64,000 nucleotides of DNA from Mytilus edulis (lineage: Eukaryota > Mollusca > Bivalvia > Mytilida > Mytilidae), in NCBI RefSeq assembly GCF_963676685.1, contig NC_092356.1:40759601-40823600 (forward strand). The letters are read 5' to 3'. The notes under the pieces were generated by a model. That model had not been told where the DNA came from and made no database searches. It saw nothing but the letters and a program-made list of their open reading frames with translations. Numbering within the stretch: position 1 is the first letter of the stretch; the number at the start of each line of letters is the position of its first letter. Made by a program: the position numbers and the translations under genes. Below, one piece after another: positions 47,188 to 58,520 of the stretch.

Positions 47188-49304
47188 TTAACTATGAGTA
47201 TCCCATTCCACCATCAAAAACCTTGCTAAAATGAGCATCTATTGGACTGTACTGGATGTATACATATGCAGCCAAAACATAAGATGTGAACTTTTTATCT
47301 GATTGCATTATTTTGGAATAGAGCAAGTTGTAACATGTGTAAGTTATAAGAAACATTGCAACAACTCCAGTCAGTATATTGAGCAATGATGTAAATATTA
47401 TTTAGTTTGGATCAATTTGTATTGTGGCTTGTATAGGATGAATGAAAAAAATAAGATATATTGCTGTAAGTTGGGTTGAATAATGAATATTTGTTTTCAT
47501 GAGAATACTTAAAACATTTGAAACCGGACAATGACCTTGTAAGTTAAAAAAATGCAGGTTTCAAGTTCAAACAATAATTTTTTGGAATACTTTGAAATAT
47601 ATTCATTTATACTTAAATACTTTTACGCCGTTACTCAAATTTAAGGATAAATCGTTATAGCGTTAGCTATATTGGTTGAGCCTGCGCTTGAAGGTCATTC
47701 TGTCCATCACAATTGATGTGTGGTAACCTTCTCTTAAGGTTTTTTTTATACTTACAAGCGACTGGACATGTTATTTTTCAACAAATTCCTTACTTCTAGT
47801 TACTTCTTTAATATTCTCTAATGCTTTAATCGCTTTATCAAGCATAAAGTAACACGTTTCTAATGCTTAAAGAAGTCACCTTTTGAACAATATTAAAAGG
47901 CTAGGAATCTATAATTCTGAATTTACATTAAAACTTCTTTGAAATAAACTAAACAATAACGAATGATGTTTATGTCAAATTTAGAGGGAGCGTGAATTTT
48001 ATGTTCTACCACGGATTGTTACAATTACTCTTCTACACATTTCTGTTTTATACAAGTTTATTTACACATTATATGAGAGTCTTTGTTATACATGCACATG
48101 TCATTTTTTACATTTTCGCATATTAGAGTTTTCTTACAAATTGATGAAAGGTACGTACGCTTGACGAATCATACGTAAGACTCGTTTAAGGGATCCTTTA
48201 TTTTGGCATATTTAAATTATAGTCCAGGAACTTCGGACCATTAACTTACTTGCAACGACACTTACAATGAATTTTTCTTGAGATAGAAAAAACATCAACT
48301 TCCTTGATTCAATATTTGCAACGCCCAGAATAATAAAATGAAGAAAAAAAGATGACCGTCTTACTATGCCATATGCTGGAGCTCGTTTAATAACTTGTGA
48401 ATCATCGCCTCTCTGAGTAATATTCATTGGGCCCCTTAGTGTGTCTATATGATACACGTACCAGAGTTAGGCTCTCCTATGGAATTGTTATTTTAGCGTA
48501 TAATTGCGTTTTGCCTACAGTCCAGAACATTCATAAAATATAAGTCACTGGACGTTCGCGTCTATCTTCCAAGCATGTGTACTGTTAGATCGTCTTTATA
48601 AAATCCACAATATATATGATGCAAAATTGTAGATTTATTTTCTTCATATACCTTTAGGAGTTTAAATGTGTATGTAATTGAACAAAACGATCTACATGTA
48701 TATAATTAGCTGATCTATGATTAAAGCTCAAGGGCAGATTTAGGAATGATTCGCACAAGAGAACATTTACTCAACCGACACATTCCTAGCCTCCAATTCT
48801 CGATCTTTTCCTCAATCTATTAAATACAATTAAGTCAGAAAGATAGAGAGAGAGACGATTTACTTTTCTAAAACACCCAAGTTTTTTGGTTTTGCTTTGA
48901 GTGTAAGGGAACCATCAATTTACTTCAAGAGGGTTATGCTTTTTTCCTTTAAAAATATTCTGGTTCCAAAATTTGACCGAAAAAAATGTTGTGGTCAAGC
49001 AGATTACAAACAAAATCTGAATCCAGATTTTCCCTTCACCTTATAGTGTTTAAATTTTGATAAAAATAATTGATTAATAGCGTCGAAAAACTAAGAAAAA
49101 AAACACATAACCCCCTCTCCTTTTGAAGTTCAATGATTGCTACCATAACTTGTTTGTTTTTATTCTTTTTTCCCCCATTTTATACTTGTTTAATAGTGTA
49201 AACTTTGTAACGTTAATATTAAACTGAATTTACAATTTAAGTTATGGTTTCAATGTATCCCCTGCGATCACAAGAGGTAAATTACCTTTATAACATTAAT
49301 AGAA
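47188..49304. other. Y4 flank, no gene
   Basis: Counterpart of 20488-22620. Short minus-strand ORFs (47192-47386, 48212-48457) show no family features, and the second is disrupted in the other copies. Confidence 0.45.
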
Positions 49305-49924
49305 AACTAGATGTGTCAAAGCGACACGAATGGCCCCGTCCCAAAAAGTTGAAAAATCTGCAATTTCAATATAAACATATGTGGACACAAACATGATGGT
49401 AGTCTCACATATAAAAAATCAGGTCAAAATCTGAAGGCGTATAGAAATAAAACCCGTATAACTGTGATTTTCAATAATTTATCAAAGTCCAAAGCCCGTA
49501 ATTTCAGCAAATATTAGCGGAGCGGAACGAAACTTAAAATTGACATGTAACGCATCATGGTTAACTCACATACCAAAAATCAGCCCAATATCTGAAGGCA
49601 TTTAGAAAAAAAACCGTATACCTGTGATTTTCATCAATTTCTCAAAGTCCAAAGCCCATAATTTCGGCAAAAAATAGTAGAGCGGAACGAAACATAAACT
49701 TTATCTGTAACTCATCATGGTTAACTCACATATGAAAAATCAGCCCAATATCTGAAGGCGTTTAGAAAAAAGTCCGAATAACTGTGATTTTCAACAATTT
49801 CTCAAAGTCCAAAGCCAGTAATTTTGTCAAAAACTAGTGGAGCGGAACGAAACTTTAACTTGATCTGTAACTCATCATGGTTAACTTACATACCAAAAAT
49901 CAGCCCAATATCTGAAGGCGTTTA
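49305..49924. repeat. ~165 bp tandem repeat element, left part (Y4)
   Basis: Counterpart of 22621-23242. Interrupted in its last unit by the composite element; the remainder resumes at 53087. Confidence 0.8.
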
Positions 49925-50582
49925 GGTAGCAATAAACAGTTAGGAAAAAATAATAAAATTTGCCCTTATAGATTTTACCATCCCCTTTTCATTGCTTTCT
50001 TGCAATATCAAGCTTACTGTTTGTGTCATATATGTGCATATGTATTTAATCAGAATCTTCCATAGATTTTATATCCAGTATATAAAATGGTAAAATATAA
50101 TTTCTTTTGGGTAAATCCATGGCAACAATCTGCATTTATTTGTTATAAAATATTGCAAAAAGGGGGGAAAAGATGTCACATATTTCCCCAAAATTTGGCT
50201 AAAAGTAGAATTTCAATCGCTTGAAGTAATACCTTTTCTGAAACTGTGTACATACATCATTCAGCAAATCCAATGAAAATCATATGTCTTTCGTCTCATT
50301 TTTTTTTTAAATTGCGTCAAAAAGTTCGTGTAAAAAAAAAGTGTTTGTAAACATTACATTAATTTCTGGACCGATAGCCGGTCTAGCTATGAAAATACGG
50401 ATTGTCAAACAGAAAATAGCCCATAAAACATGTAAAAAATAATCTTGATGCTCTTATAAACCATCTTTGAAGGCTAAGTTATCACTCAGCTTTCTAAAAA
50501 TGAATTTTATTACACAATAAGTTTCCTATTTGAAAAATCCACCGGGGCCAAAATGCTAAACTCCTAACTGTGTATTGCTACC
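49925..50582. mobile_element. MITE-like unit, left copy (658 bp)
   Basis: Begins ggtagcaataaacagttagg and ends cctaactgtgtattgctacc, a near-perfect terminal inverted repeat. Flanked by tta on both sides. A TWA target and short TIRs suggest a PIF/Harbinger-type MITE (inference). Confidence 0.8.
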
Positions 50583-50806
50583 TTAATAGTAAATATTTTT
50601 TTCAAATTCTCCCTTTTAACTTATTTTCTGTGTTCTTCTAGCTAAATCGAGTAAAATGGCCTTTTATTTTTGAAAACTGGTTGAGTAATGAATATTTTAT
50701 GAAGGTTAGCAGTTGATACTGAAACGCGACAAAAACTGATTTAAAGAAAGGTGCCAAGTCAAAGTGTAGAATCTTGTCCCTACCTCAATTTTTGGCAAAA
50801 TCTTAA

Positions 50807-51905
50807 CAAGAGTGCACACACTGAAATGTCTCGCCTTCTTTACTAATCATTGATATTATGTTGATAGTCCTAAGTATAAAGCTAAGCTTTATTACAACTG
50901 TCACATAAACTTAACATTAACCAAGATAACTAAACAAAGACCAATGAACCTTGAAAATGAGGTCAAGGTCAGATGAACCATGCCAGACAGACATGTACAG
51001 CTAACAATGCTTCTATACAACATATATAGTTGATCCATTACTTATAGTTTTAGAAAAATAGATCAAAACACAAAAACTTAACACTGTGCAATGAACCGTG
51101 AAAATGAGGTCAAGGTCAAATAAAACCTGCGCGACTGACATAAAGATCATAAAATATTTCCATACACCAAATATAGTTGACCTATGGCATATAGTATTAG
51201 ATAAAAAGACCAAAACTCAAAAACTTAACTTTGACCACTGAACCATGAAAATGAGGTCAAGGTCACATGACATCTGCCCGCTAGACATGTACACTTTACA
51301 ATCATTCCATACAACAAATATAGTAGACCTATTGCATATAGTATGAGAAAAACAGACCAAAACACAAAAATTTAACTATAACCACTGAACCATGAAAATG
51401 AGGTCAAGGTCAGATGACACCTGCCAGTTGGACATGTACACCTTACAGTCCTTCCATACACGGAATATACTAGCCCTATTGCTTATAGTATCTGAGATAT
51501 GGACTTGACCACCAAAACTTAACCTTGTTCACTGATCCAAGAAATGAGGTCAAGGTCAAGTGAAAACTGTCGGACAGACATGAGGACCTTGCAAGGTACG
51601 CACATATCAAATATAGTTATCCTATTACTTATAATAAGAAAGAATTCAACATTACAAAAAATTTGAACTTTTTTTTCAAGTGGTCACTGAACCATGACAA
51701 TGAGGTCAAGGACATTGGACATGTAACTGACGGAAACTTCGTAACATGAAGCATCTATATACACAGTATGAAGCATCCAGGTCTTCCACCTTCTAAAAAA
51801 TAAAGCTTTTAAGAAGTGAGCTAACACCGCCGCCACCGCCGCCGCCGCCGGATCACTATCCCTATGTCGAGCTTTCTGCAACAAAAGTTGCAGGCTCGAC
51901 AAAAA
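50807..51905. repeat. ~150 bp tandem array (gaggtcaaggtc family) within composite
   Basis: About six to seven units with aaaatgaggtcaaggtcag, gacatgtacaccttacaat, caaatatagttgacctatt and acaaaaacttaac. It ends with a CCG-rich triplet run (51827-51850) and a short hairpin (gtcgagctttctgcaac, gttgcaggctcgac). The element family is the one seen in decayed form at 19530-20250. Confidence 0.8.
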
Positions 51906-52422
51906 CTATACCTCTTTTGTCAGTTTTTTTATGCAGAAAATCTTAATAAGATCTCTGATGATGCAAAATTGTACAAAATTTAGCAATTTCAAGCATCAAA
52001 ATGTTAATCTTTATGCCTATTGCATAGCAAAGACTTGATTAAAAGACTTGGTGATAGGGAATCAATTTCTTGCATCTGATTTAACTTTACATTTAATATA
52101 TGCCAAAATGTAACATGAAACCTTGATAAAAACAATAATTTGATATATTCGCAAGAAAAAAACCAACGCGTTCAATACTTAGGCTACTACATGCAGCCCA
52201 GTTAATCAGAAGCAAGGGTTCAGCCGATAGAGTACAAATATAAGCCTTGTGTCAAAATGTCTAATTTTGGTTGCTTAGGACTGTAAACAATAAAATTGAC
52301 ATGTATTGTCATTCTTAAACACTTAATTTCCTCAGAAGTTGATTTAGAATCTAAATATCAATAGATTTGTGGCATGAAAAGTCTTAAATTATACAATTCT
52401 GAGCTTGGTAAGTATGCCATAA
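51906..52422. other. single-copy segment inside composite
   Basis: No match elsewhere in the window and no coding sequence seen. It was carried between the array and the right MITE unit. Confidence 0.5.
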
Positions 52423-53086
52423 GGTAGCAATAAACAGTTAGGAAAAAATAATAAAATTTGCCCTTATAGATTTTACCATCCCCTTTTCATTGCTTTCTTG
52501 CAATATCAAGCTTACTGTTTGTGTCATATATGTGCATATGTATTTAATCAGAATCTTCCATAGATTTTATATCCAGTATATAAAATGGTAAAATATAATT
52601 TCTTTTGGGTAAATCCATGGCAACAGTCTGCATTTATTTGTTATAAAATATTGCAAAAAGGGGGGAAAAGATGTCACATATTTCCCCAAAATTTGGCTAA
52701 AAGTAGAATTTCAATCGCTTGAAGTAATACCTTTTCTGAAACTGTGTACATACATCATTCAGCAAATCCAATGAAAATCATATGTCTTTCGTCTCATTTT
52801 TTTTTTAAATTGCGTCAAAAAGTTCGTGTAGAAAAAAAGTGTTTGTAAACATTACATTAATTTCTGGACCGATAGCCGGTCTAGCTATGAAAATACGGAT
52901 TGTCAAACAGAAAATAGCCCATAAAACATGTAAAAAAATAATCTTGATGCTCTTATAAACCATCTTTGAAGGCTAAGTTATCACTCAGCTTTCTAAAAAT
53001 GAATTTTATTACACAATAAGTTTCCTATTTGAAAAATCCACCGGGGCCAAAATGCGAAACTAAACTCCTAACTGTGTATTGCTACC
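52423..53086. mobile_element. MITE-like unit, right copy (664 bp)
   Basis: Nearly identical to 49925-50582 (a few substitutions and a 5-6 bp insertion near 53057). Left neighbour taa and right neighbour tta do not match as a direct target duplication, unlike the left unit or the whole composite. Confidence 0.8.
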
Positions 53087-53240
53087 TTAGAAAAAAAACT
53101 GCGTATAATGGTTTGTTGTGGAATGACTGAATGACTGAATGACAGAATAACGGAATTACGGAATTACGGAATTTCGGAATTTCGGACAAGGGTAAAACTA
53201 TATGGCACAGACAACTTCGTTGCGGGGATATAAAAACTTG
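53087..53240. repeat. ~165 bp repeat element, right part (Y4)
   Basis: Resumes with the A run and the short cggaattacgg repeats seen at 23243-23370. Here gaatgactgaatgac replaces part of the run. Confidence 0.7.
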
Positions 53241-53723
53241 ATCACAAAATCTGTTTTTCTAGATTTATTTCACATTACTTTTTCAAAATCTGTTTTTCTA
53301 GATTGATTTTACATGACTTTGCAGCATCGTTGTTTTGCAAATCTCGATATTCCAAGTTGACAATTTGCTGATAGTGTACCATAAAAAATAAAATGAATTA
53401 TAATTATTTGCCTTTAAATCTAGACTAACGTACTTCAACTATGCCATTAAAATTTTAATAGTGAAACTCGTGCTTAAACAATTCTCGCGGAAATGTGTGT
53501 ACTGATGGTTCACGTAAGTAACGTGTCGGACGTAAGTATATTTGACACTATTTTTCTTTATTTTCTAATATAAAAAGCGTGTATTATTTGCGATATGCTT
53601 ATTTTTGAAAGATTAGTTTGATTTAGAAAAGAATGATGTTTTACCGAATAAAACAGAGACTCTAACTTGTTATTTCGGAAATGTAATACGTGTTCCCTTT
53701 ATTCGTTCGTACCTTTCGTCAAT
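53241..53723. other. Y4 flank, no gene
   Basis: Counterpart of 23371-23879. Confidence 0.45.
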
Positions 53724-53948
53724 TTATAAGAAAGCTCTATTGATTCTAATAAAAGAGGCGAAAGATACCAGAGGGACTTTCAAACTCGGGTGATCTATGG
53801 TGCTCTGGAAGGGTAAGCAATCACTACAAACTCGGTAAATAGTCGAATACGGTAAGTCACATTCGTGAAAAGGGAACGGGATTGTTATAACGACATCAGA
53901 TACACTCGATATCATATGTTGAACGGTTATTCCATAACAGTCAACCAA
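53724..53948 (-). pseudogene. C-terminal remnant of a Penelope-like ORF (Y4)
   Basis: Counterpart of 23880-24104; here the key stretch reads PFPFHECDLP, matching the PLE remnant at 13270-13312 more closely. Confidence 0.6.
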
Positions 53949-54985
53949 CTCAAAGTTACGAGGGGTTGTCTCAACTTCATCATTTGGAACTCTTGGTTTA
54001 ATAGCTCCGTTGTGAGCAGTAACCCTCTATCATGAAAATCATTATAGGAAACACAACCTCAGGAATATCGAAGACAGGTTAGACATTACAACTGATTAGT
54101 TACACTGCTTTGTTATGTTTATTAGAGATCTTTTTATATATATTTATTCTACTTGATCATATGAAATACAATTCATGACACTGTGAATACACCAATGGTA
54201 ATGATAAACTTAAAGTGTTTATAAAAGAAATTAGAAAATCAAAACCAAATCATCGAAGATGTATTGTGCAAGATTCATAAACGTGTCATTCACAACTTTC
54301 ACATATGATATGCATATCGTTTTCTTTAAAATCGAACGATACTTCAAACATTCGAGGCAGTTAATAAAATCGAATTTTATCATAAATGCCAAACACACTA
54401 TTTGTGAATGTTTTAATGGGTATTGAACTACAAAAGACACCATTATAACAATTTTGCGGTCTTGAATTAACCCGCATCAGACAATTACACTAGCTCCTTC
54501 TTCTCTAAGCTGCCTGTTTCAGGAAAAATCTTATTGCACACAAATGTGTAGTATATAAATGTAACTCGATGCCGCTTAACTGGTTTTCCATTCAATCTGA
54601 AAATTGACATTCTAAACATTAGTGCCAATATATCATTATGGCATCCATTTCCATTTGGGGAGGGATGGGGTTGACATACCAGTATCGTTTGGATATTTGT
54701 AAATCGAGAAGACCGTATGTAGAGTCTTTCTTGTCATTGTATTTCGGTCTGGTTTCCTAATACCGCTCAAATATCCCCTTAAATGTACCAAAATAATTCA
54801 TGATTACTAGTACTGTCACCATTGATACTACATATCAATAAAAATGAGGTAAATTTGCATTTGAGGAGCAATATAATAAGAAAGGTATTACACATCGTAA
54901 GCAGTATTTTAACATTCTGAAATATAATATTTCTACTTTTTATTGGCATCTGAATAATTAAAAAGCAGAGTATAATGTTGTATTG
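53949..54985. other. downstream flank of glf copy 5
   Basis: Counterpart of 24105-25141, with the same AATAAA (minus strand, 54939-54944). No gene. Confidence 0.5.
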
Positions 54986-56096
54986 TTATATAGAAAAATT
55001 AGAGTCACAATACTCAAGTGCATTCAAAATTGATTGATCCATATTGAAATATTTATAACTGGCAAGTCGTCCAACAAAATGTATATTTCTCTCTTTCTCT
55101 GTCAATGCTTTATATTGTTCATACAGTTCCATATTTCTTTTGTTTGGAACAGGATAGTAGGGATCACCGTCGCTACATGTTGTCTCTGAGATAATCGTGG
55201 TGTGTGGCGAATCTTGATTGAGGAGATGTTTGTATTCTATTATCCTGGTAAATGCAGTTTCGGGACCCGGATGATTAACGGCAGCACATGGCTGGAAGAA
55301 TTTAATATTCTTCAAACGTTGAATTTCAAAGTTTACGGATCTATACTCTAATTTGGGATAGCCAACATTTGTGAAGAAATCATCAATAGGTCCAGAATAT
55401 ATGATGGTACTGTTGGAGACAGCAGAAGGATTCATGTCAAAATAGTCACATGACAGACGTATTGTTATATTTTCATGGTCCAGTATATTTTCGAAAATTT
55501 TTGTATAACCGTCAGTAGGAAGTGCTTGATATTTGTCACTGAAGTAACGGTCATCGAAATTATTTCTTACTGGTATTCTAGCTAACACTGATGCATCCAA
55601 TTCCTCTGGGTATCTCCCCCATTGTCTAAATGTATAATGCTTAAATATTTTTTTCATACAAGGTTTCACCAACCCTTGACGTGGCCATTTGATATCCATT
55701 ATCAATATGTTCATGCTTCAATTGGTTTCGGGACAACCAGTCATCTGCTTCTTGTTTATTTGTTAAATGCTGTCCACATAACATATTAATAGTTGTTATG
55801 TTTGGTGGCAATGATATGTATTGTTCATCAATTACCCCTAAGACTTTGTGTTCCCATCTTGTCCAGCTAGAAAAACGATTTACGTATTGCCACACTCTTT
55901 CGCTATTAGTATGAAACAAATGTGCTCCATATTTATTAATTCTTATTCCGTTTTCATCGATGTAATCATAGCAGTTTCCACCCACGTGATCTCGTTTGTC
56001 TACGATCAGAACCTTCTTATTTCTTTCTTCTGCCATAAATCTGGCCATGACTGCCCCTGAAAGACCACACCCGACAACCAAATAGTCTGTCGACAT
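54986..56096 (-). pseudogene. glf: UDP-galactopyranose mutase, copy 5, same frameshift as copy 3
   Basis: Same coding-strand A7 run (55648-55654) and the same early stop after YEK as in copy 3. The remainder continues in the shifted frame to the normal stop with no further break. Small differences from copy 3 (for example Glu for Gly at residue 91, Met for Ile near 221, and Ala restored at 168) show independent drift since the duplication. All active-site motifs lie after the frameshift and are still legible, including RIPVR, YSGPIDDFF and GRLASYKYFNMD. Either recently dead, or kept by slippage at the homopolymer. Confidence 0.9.
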
Positions 56097-57103
56097 GGTA
56101 TTGACGTATCAGTTTCAATATTTTACGACACTTATGATCAGCTTACATCCACTGTAAAACAAATTTAGACTTACAATTATACATTCTTATTATTTTCTAA
56201 TAAAAATAATTCAATTTACGATGGCATACAAGTTAAAGTAGGTACTTTCTTTTAGGAAGATTCAATATTTAATCTTAATTTCAAACCCGAAACAAATTTA
56301 GAGAAAATGTTCGAAAAAATGTATGTACAAACGATGATTCTGATGTATCATGGCGAAAAAAAGAACGTATTTCAATATGATACAATTACCAAATATACAA
56401 CACAGGTTTACGAAATCATATGTATCAGGTAAACTCGTTAACCTAATTAAGGTTGCACTATCTAAATACATCTGTTTCTCAAAAACACGCCTCTTTTGGG
56501 GAAATCTTGAATATTCATAGAAAATTAATTTTGTTTACATACTGGTTCCCAGTTATGCTATTTGTGTTCCATCTCACAAAGACATGACTTTGGAATGTTA
56601 CCAGTAAATTTACATGTGCCTATGGTTTACATTGAAATCTGTGGTAACCTTTCATTCGAGGTAGGAGTAGTTAAGAAAATTAGTGTTAGTTTAAACTCTG
56701 AGAAGTTCAGGGCATATAAACGTTGAAAATATGCGGCACAGCCCTATATTTTGACATTTGAACAAAATTGTGGTGCATATGAACTTTTGATTCTAGGATC
56801 AGATTTTTTTTTAAACTTTATAGTAAAAGTGTTACAGTTTTAGCCGTAAAAGGAGTTCCTATGGGAAAATGCATTGTCAATGTTTACAGAATTGCAAACT
56901 TAAGATACCATAAAACCCCAAAATATTATTCAAATGCAACTAGCACATTCCCTCTTAGGTTATCTTAATCTAATTGCAACTGTTGTGTATTGGTTACCGT
57001 TGTTTTTGTGGGGTTCTTTTGCTCAGTCATAATGTTTTCGTATTGTGTTTTGTACAATGTTGTTTGTCTTTATGTAGTTTGGTTTGTTTTTGTTTCGACA
57101 AGG
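56097..57103. other. glf copy 5 5' flank, no gene
   Basis: Counterpart of 26253-27260. Confidence 0.5.
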
Positions 57104-57388
57104 CATTGAAAGAGGGACGAATGATATTAGAGGGACAGTCAAACTTAAAGTTTGAAAATAAACTGACAACACAATGGCTAAAAAATTTTTAAAAAAATAA
57201 AAACACACAAATAATAGTACAGAAGACACAACATAGAAAACTAAAGACTAAGCAATACGAACCCTATCAAAACCTGGTGCTTCGGAAGAGTAAGCAGATC
57301 CTGTGGCACCTGTCGAGTTGGTTTTTTTTATTAAAAATCCGGTAAATAGTCTAATTCAGTAGGTCACATTCGTGAAAAGGGAAGGGTA
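57104..57388 (-). mobile_element. PLE 3' tail fragment, minus strand (Y5)
   Basis: Counterpart of 27261-27560, with a much shorter A run. Confidence 0.75.
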
Positions 57389-57693
57389 TTGTAAGAAAGG
57401 TGGAAAAAACACTAGGCATTTGGTCTTATACAAGTGTTTCAAGTTGTGAGTTCATTTACAATCACTGGGTCGATGCCACTGCTGGTAGAATATTTATTCC
57501 CTGAGGGAATCACTAGCCTCAGTAGTCAGCACTTCTATGTTGTCGTGAATTAGAAATGCGTTTTTAAATACTAAGGGTTTTCTTCCACAGGAATAGATTA
57601 CCCTTAGCTGTATTTGACAAAACTTTTAGGACTTTTTGGTCCTCAGTGCCCCTCAACTCCGTACTTTATTAGGCCTTTAACATTTTGATTCGA

Positions 57694-57737
57694 GCGTCAC
57701 TAACTAGTCTTTAATAGACGAAACGCGCGTCTGGCGC
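57694..57737 (+). ncRNA. hammerhead ribozyme relic (core ctaacta)
   Basis: The core strand is changed at several positions (ctaacta) while stem I, stem II (gtct/agac), gaaa and the acgcgcgt palindrome remain. Predicted inactive. Part of the terminal repeat 57445-57765. Confidence 0.6.
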
Positions 57738-58194
57738 AAATATATTTTTTTTAGTTTATTGTAACGACAGTGTACTTGATCGTAATAATAAAAAAAATCC
57801 TACAAACAGATTACTTGATACTTTTGATACGTTTTTGTATAATAGATGCAGAGCTTTTCAGAAACAACTAATCGTTTGTATTATGTACCATAATGTATTT
57901 ACAGTTTTATAAAAGATATTTTGAAAATCTATTTCGATTCATTTCATTTAACTACGTTAACATGGTTAACGAGTGTCATGTTTCTAAAATTAATTTCACA
58001 AACACATTGTGTAAGAGTTTCAAAAGTTATATACCCAATCAAACAATGAAAATTAGGCGAACACGCGCAATATTTTCAGTATGTGCTGATTGGACAAAAT
58101 TTATTTTATGGAGGAAGGAGGACATCACTTTTTTGCTTGGGTCAAACATCTGTTGTTTTTTTAAACTTTATTCAAGAACAGCTTTTAATTTTCA

Positions 58195-58520
58195 ATAAAA
58201 TACTGCAAGTTCAAGGTCAGGGATCCCGTTAACATATTCAACCCCGCCATATTCTCTATGTATGTCTCTGAGTCAGTGGTTGTCGTTTGTTGCTGTGTTA
58301 TATATTTGTTTCGATCATTTTTGTACATTGTTAAAACGGTATGTTTTCTCGTTTGAATTGTTTTACACTTTTGAATTGAGAGGCTTTTATAGCTTACTAT
58401 GCGGTATGTGCTTTGCTTATTATTGATGGCTATAAGGTGCAATATAGCTGTTAATTTCTGTGTCATTTAGTCTCTTGTTGGGTGTTGTCTCGATGGCAAT
58501 CATACCCCCATTTTTTATGT
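58195..58520. repeat. interspersed repeat (cccgccatattctc family, Y5)
   Basis: Counterpart of 17050-17350, lacking about 25 bp near 58266. Confidence 0.6.

Larger units (their letters stand above)
49925..53086. mobile_element. composite MITE-flanked element, 3.16 kb
   Basis: Two ~660 bp units in direct orientation (49925-50582 and 52423-53086) bracket 1.84 kb. The whole replaces a single tta at the empty site (23240-23242) with tta on each side (49922-49924 and 53087-53089). Outer ends form an inverted repeat of about 21 bp (ggtagcaataaacagttagg against its near-complement). No transposase is encoded. The simplest reading is that the outer ends moved together as one element. A MITE insertion followed by recombination is an alternative. 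Confidence 0.8.

Noticed and set aside
51684-51902. 72-codon minus-strand ORF with an alanine run
   Set aside because: The alanines come from the CCG triplet run at the end of a known interspersed repeat; it is not a gene.
49925-53086. LTR retrotransposon with ~660 bp LTRs
   Set aside because: The terminal units start ggtagc and end gctacc with inverted repeats rather than TG...CA. No gag, pol, primer-binding site or polypurine tract is seen, and the target duplication is 3 bp.
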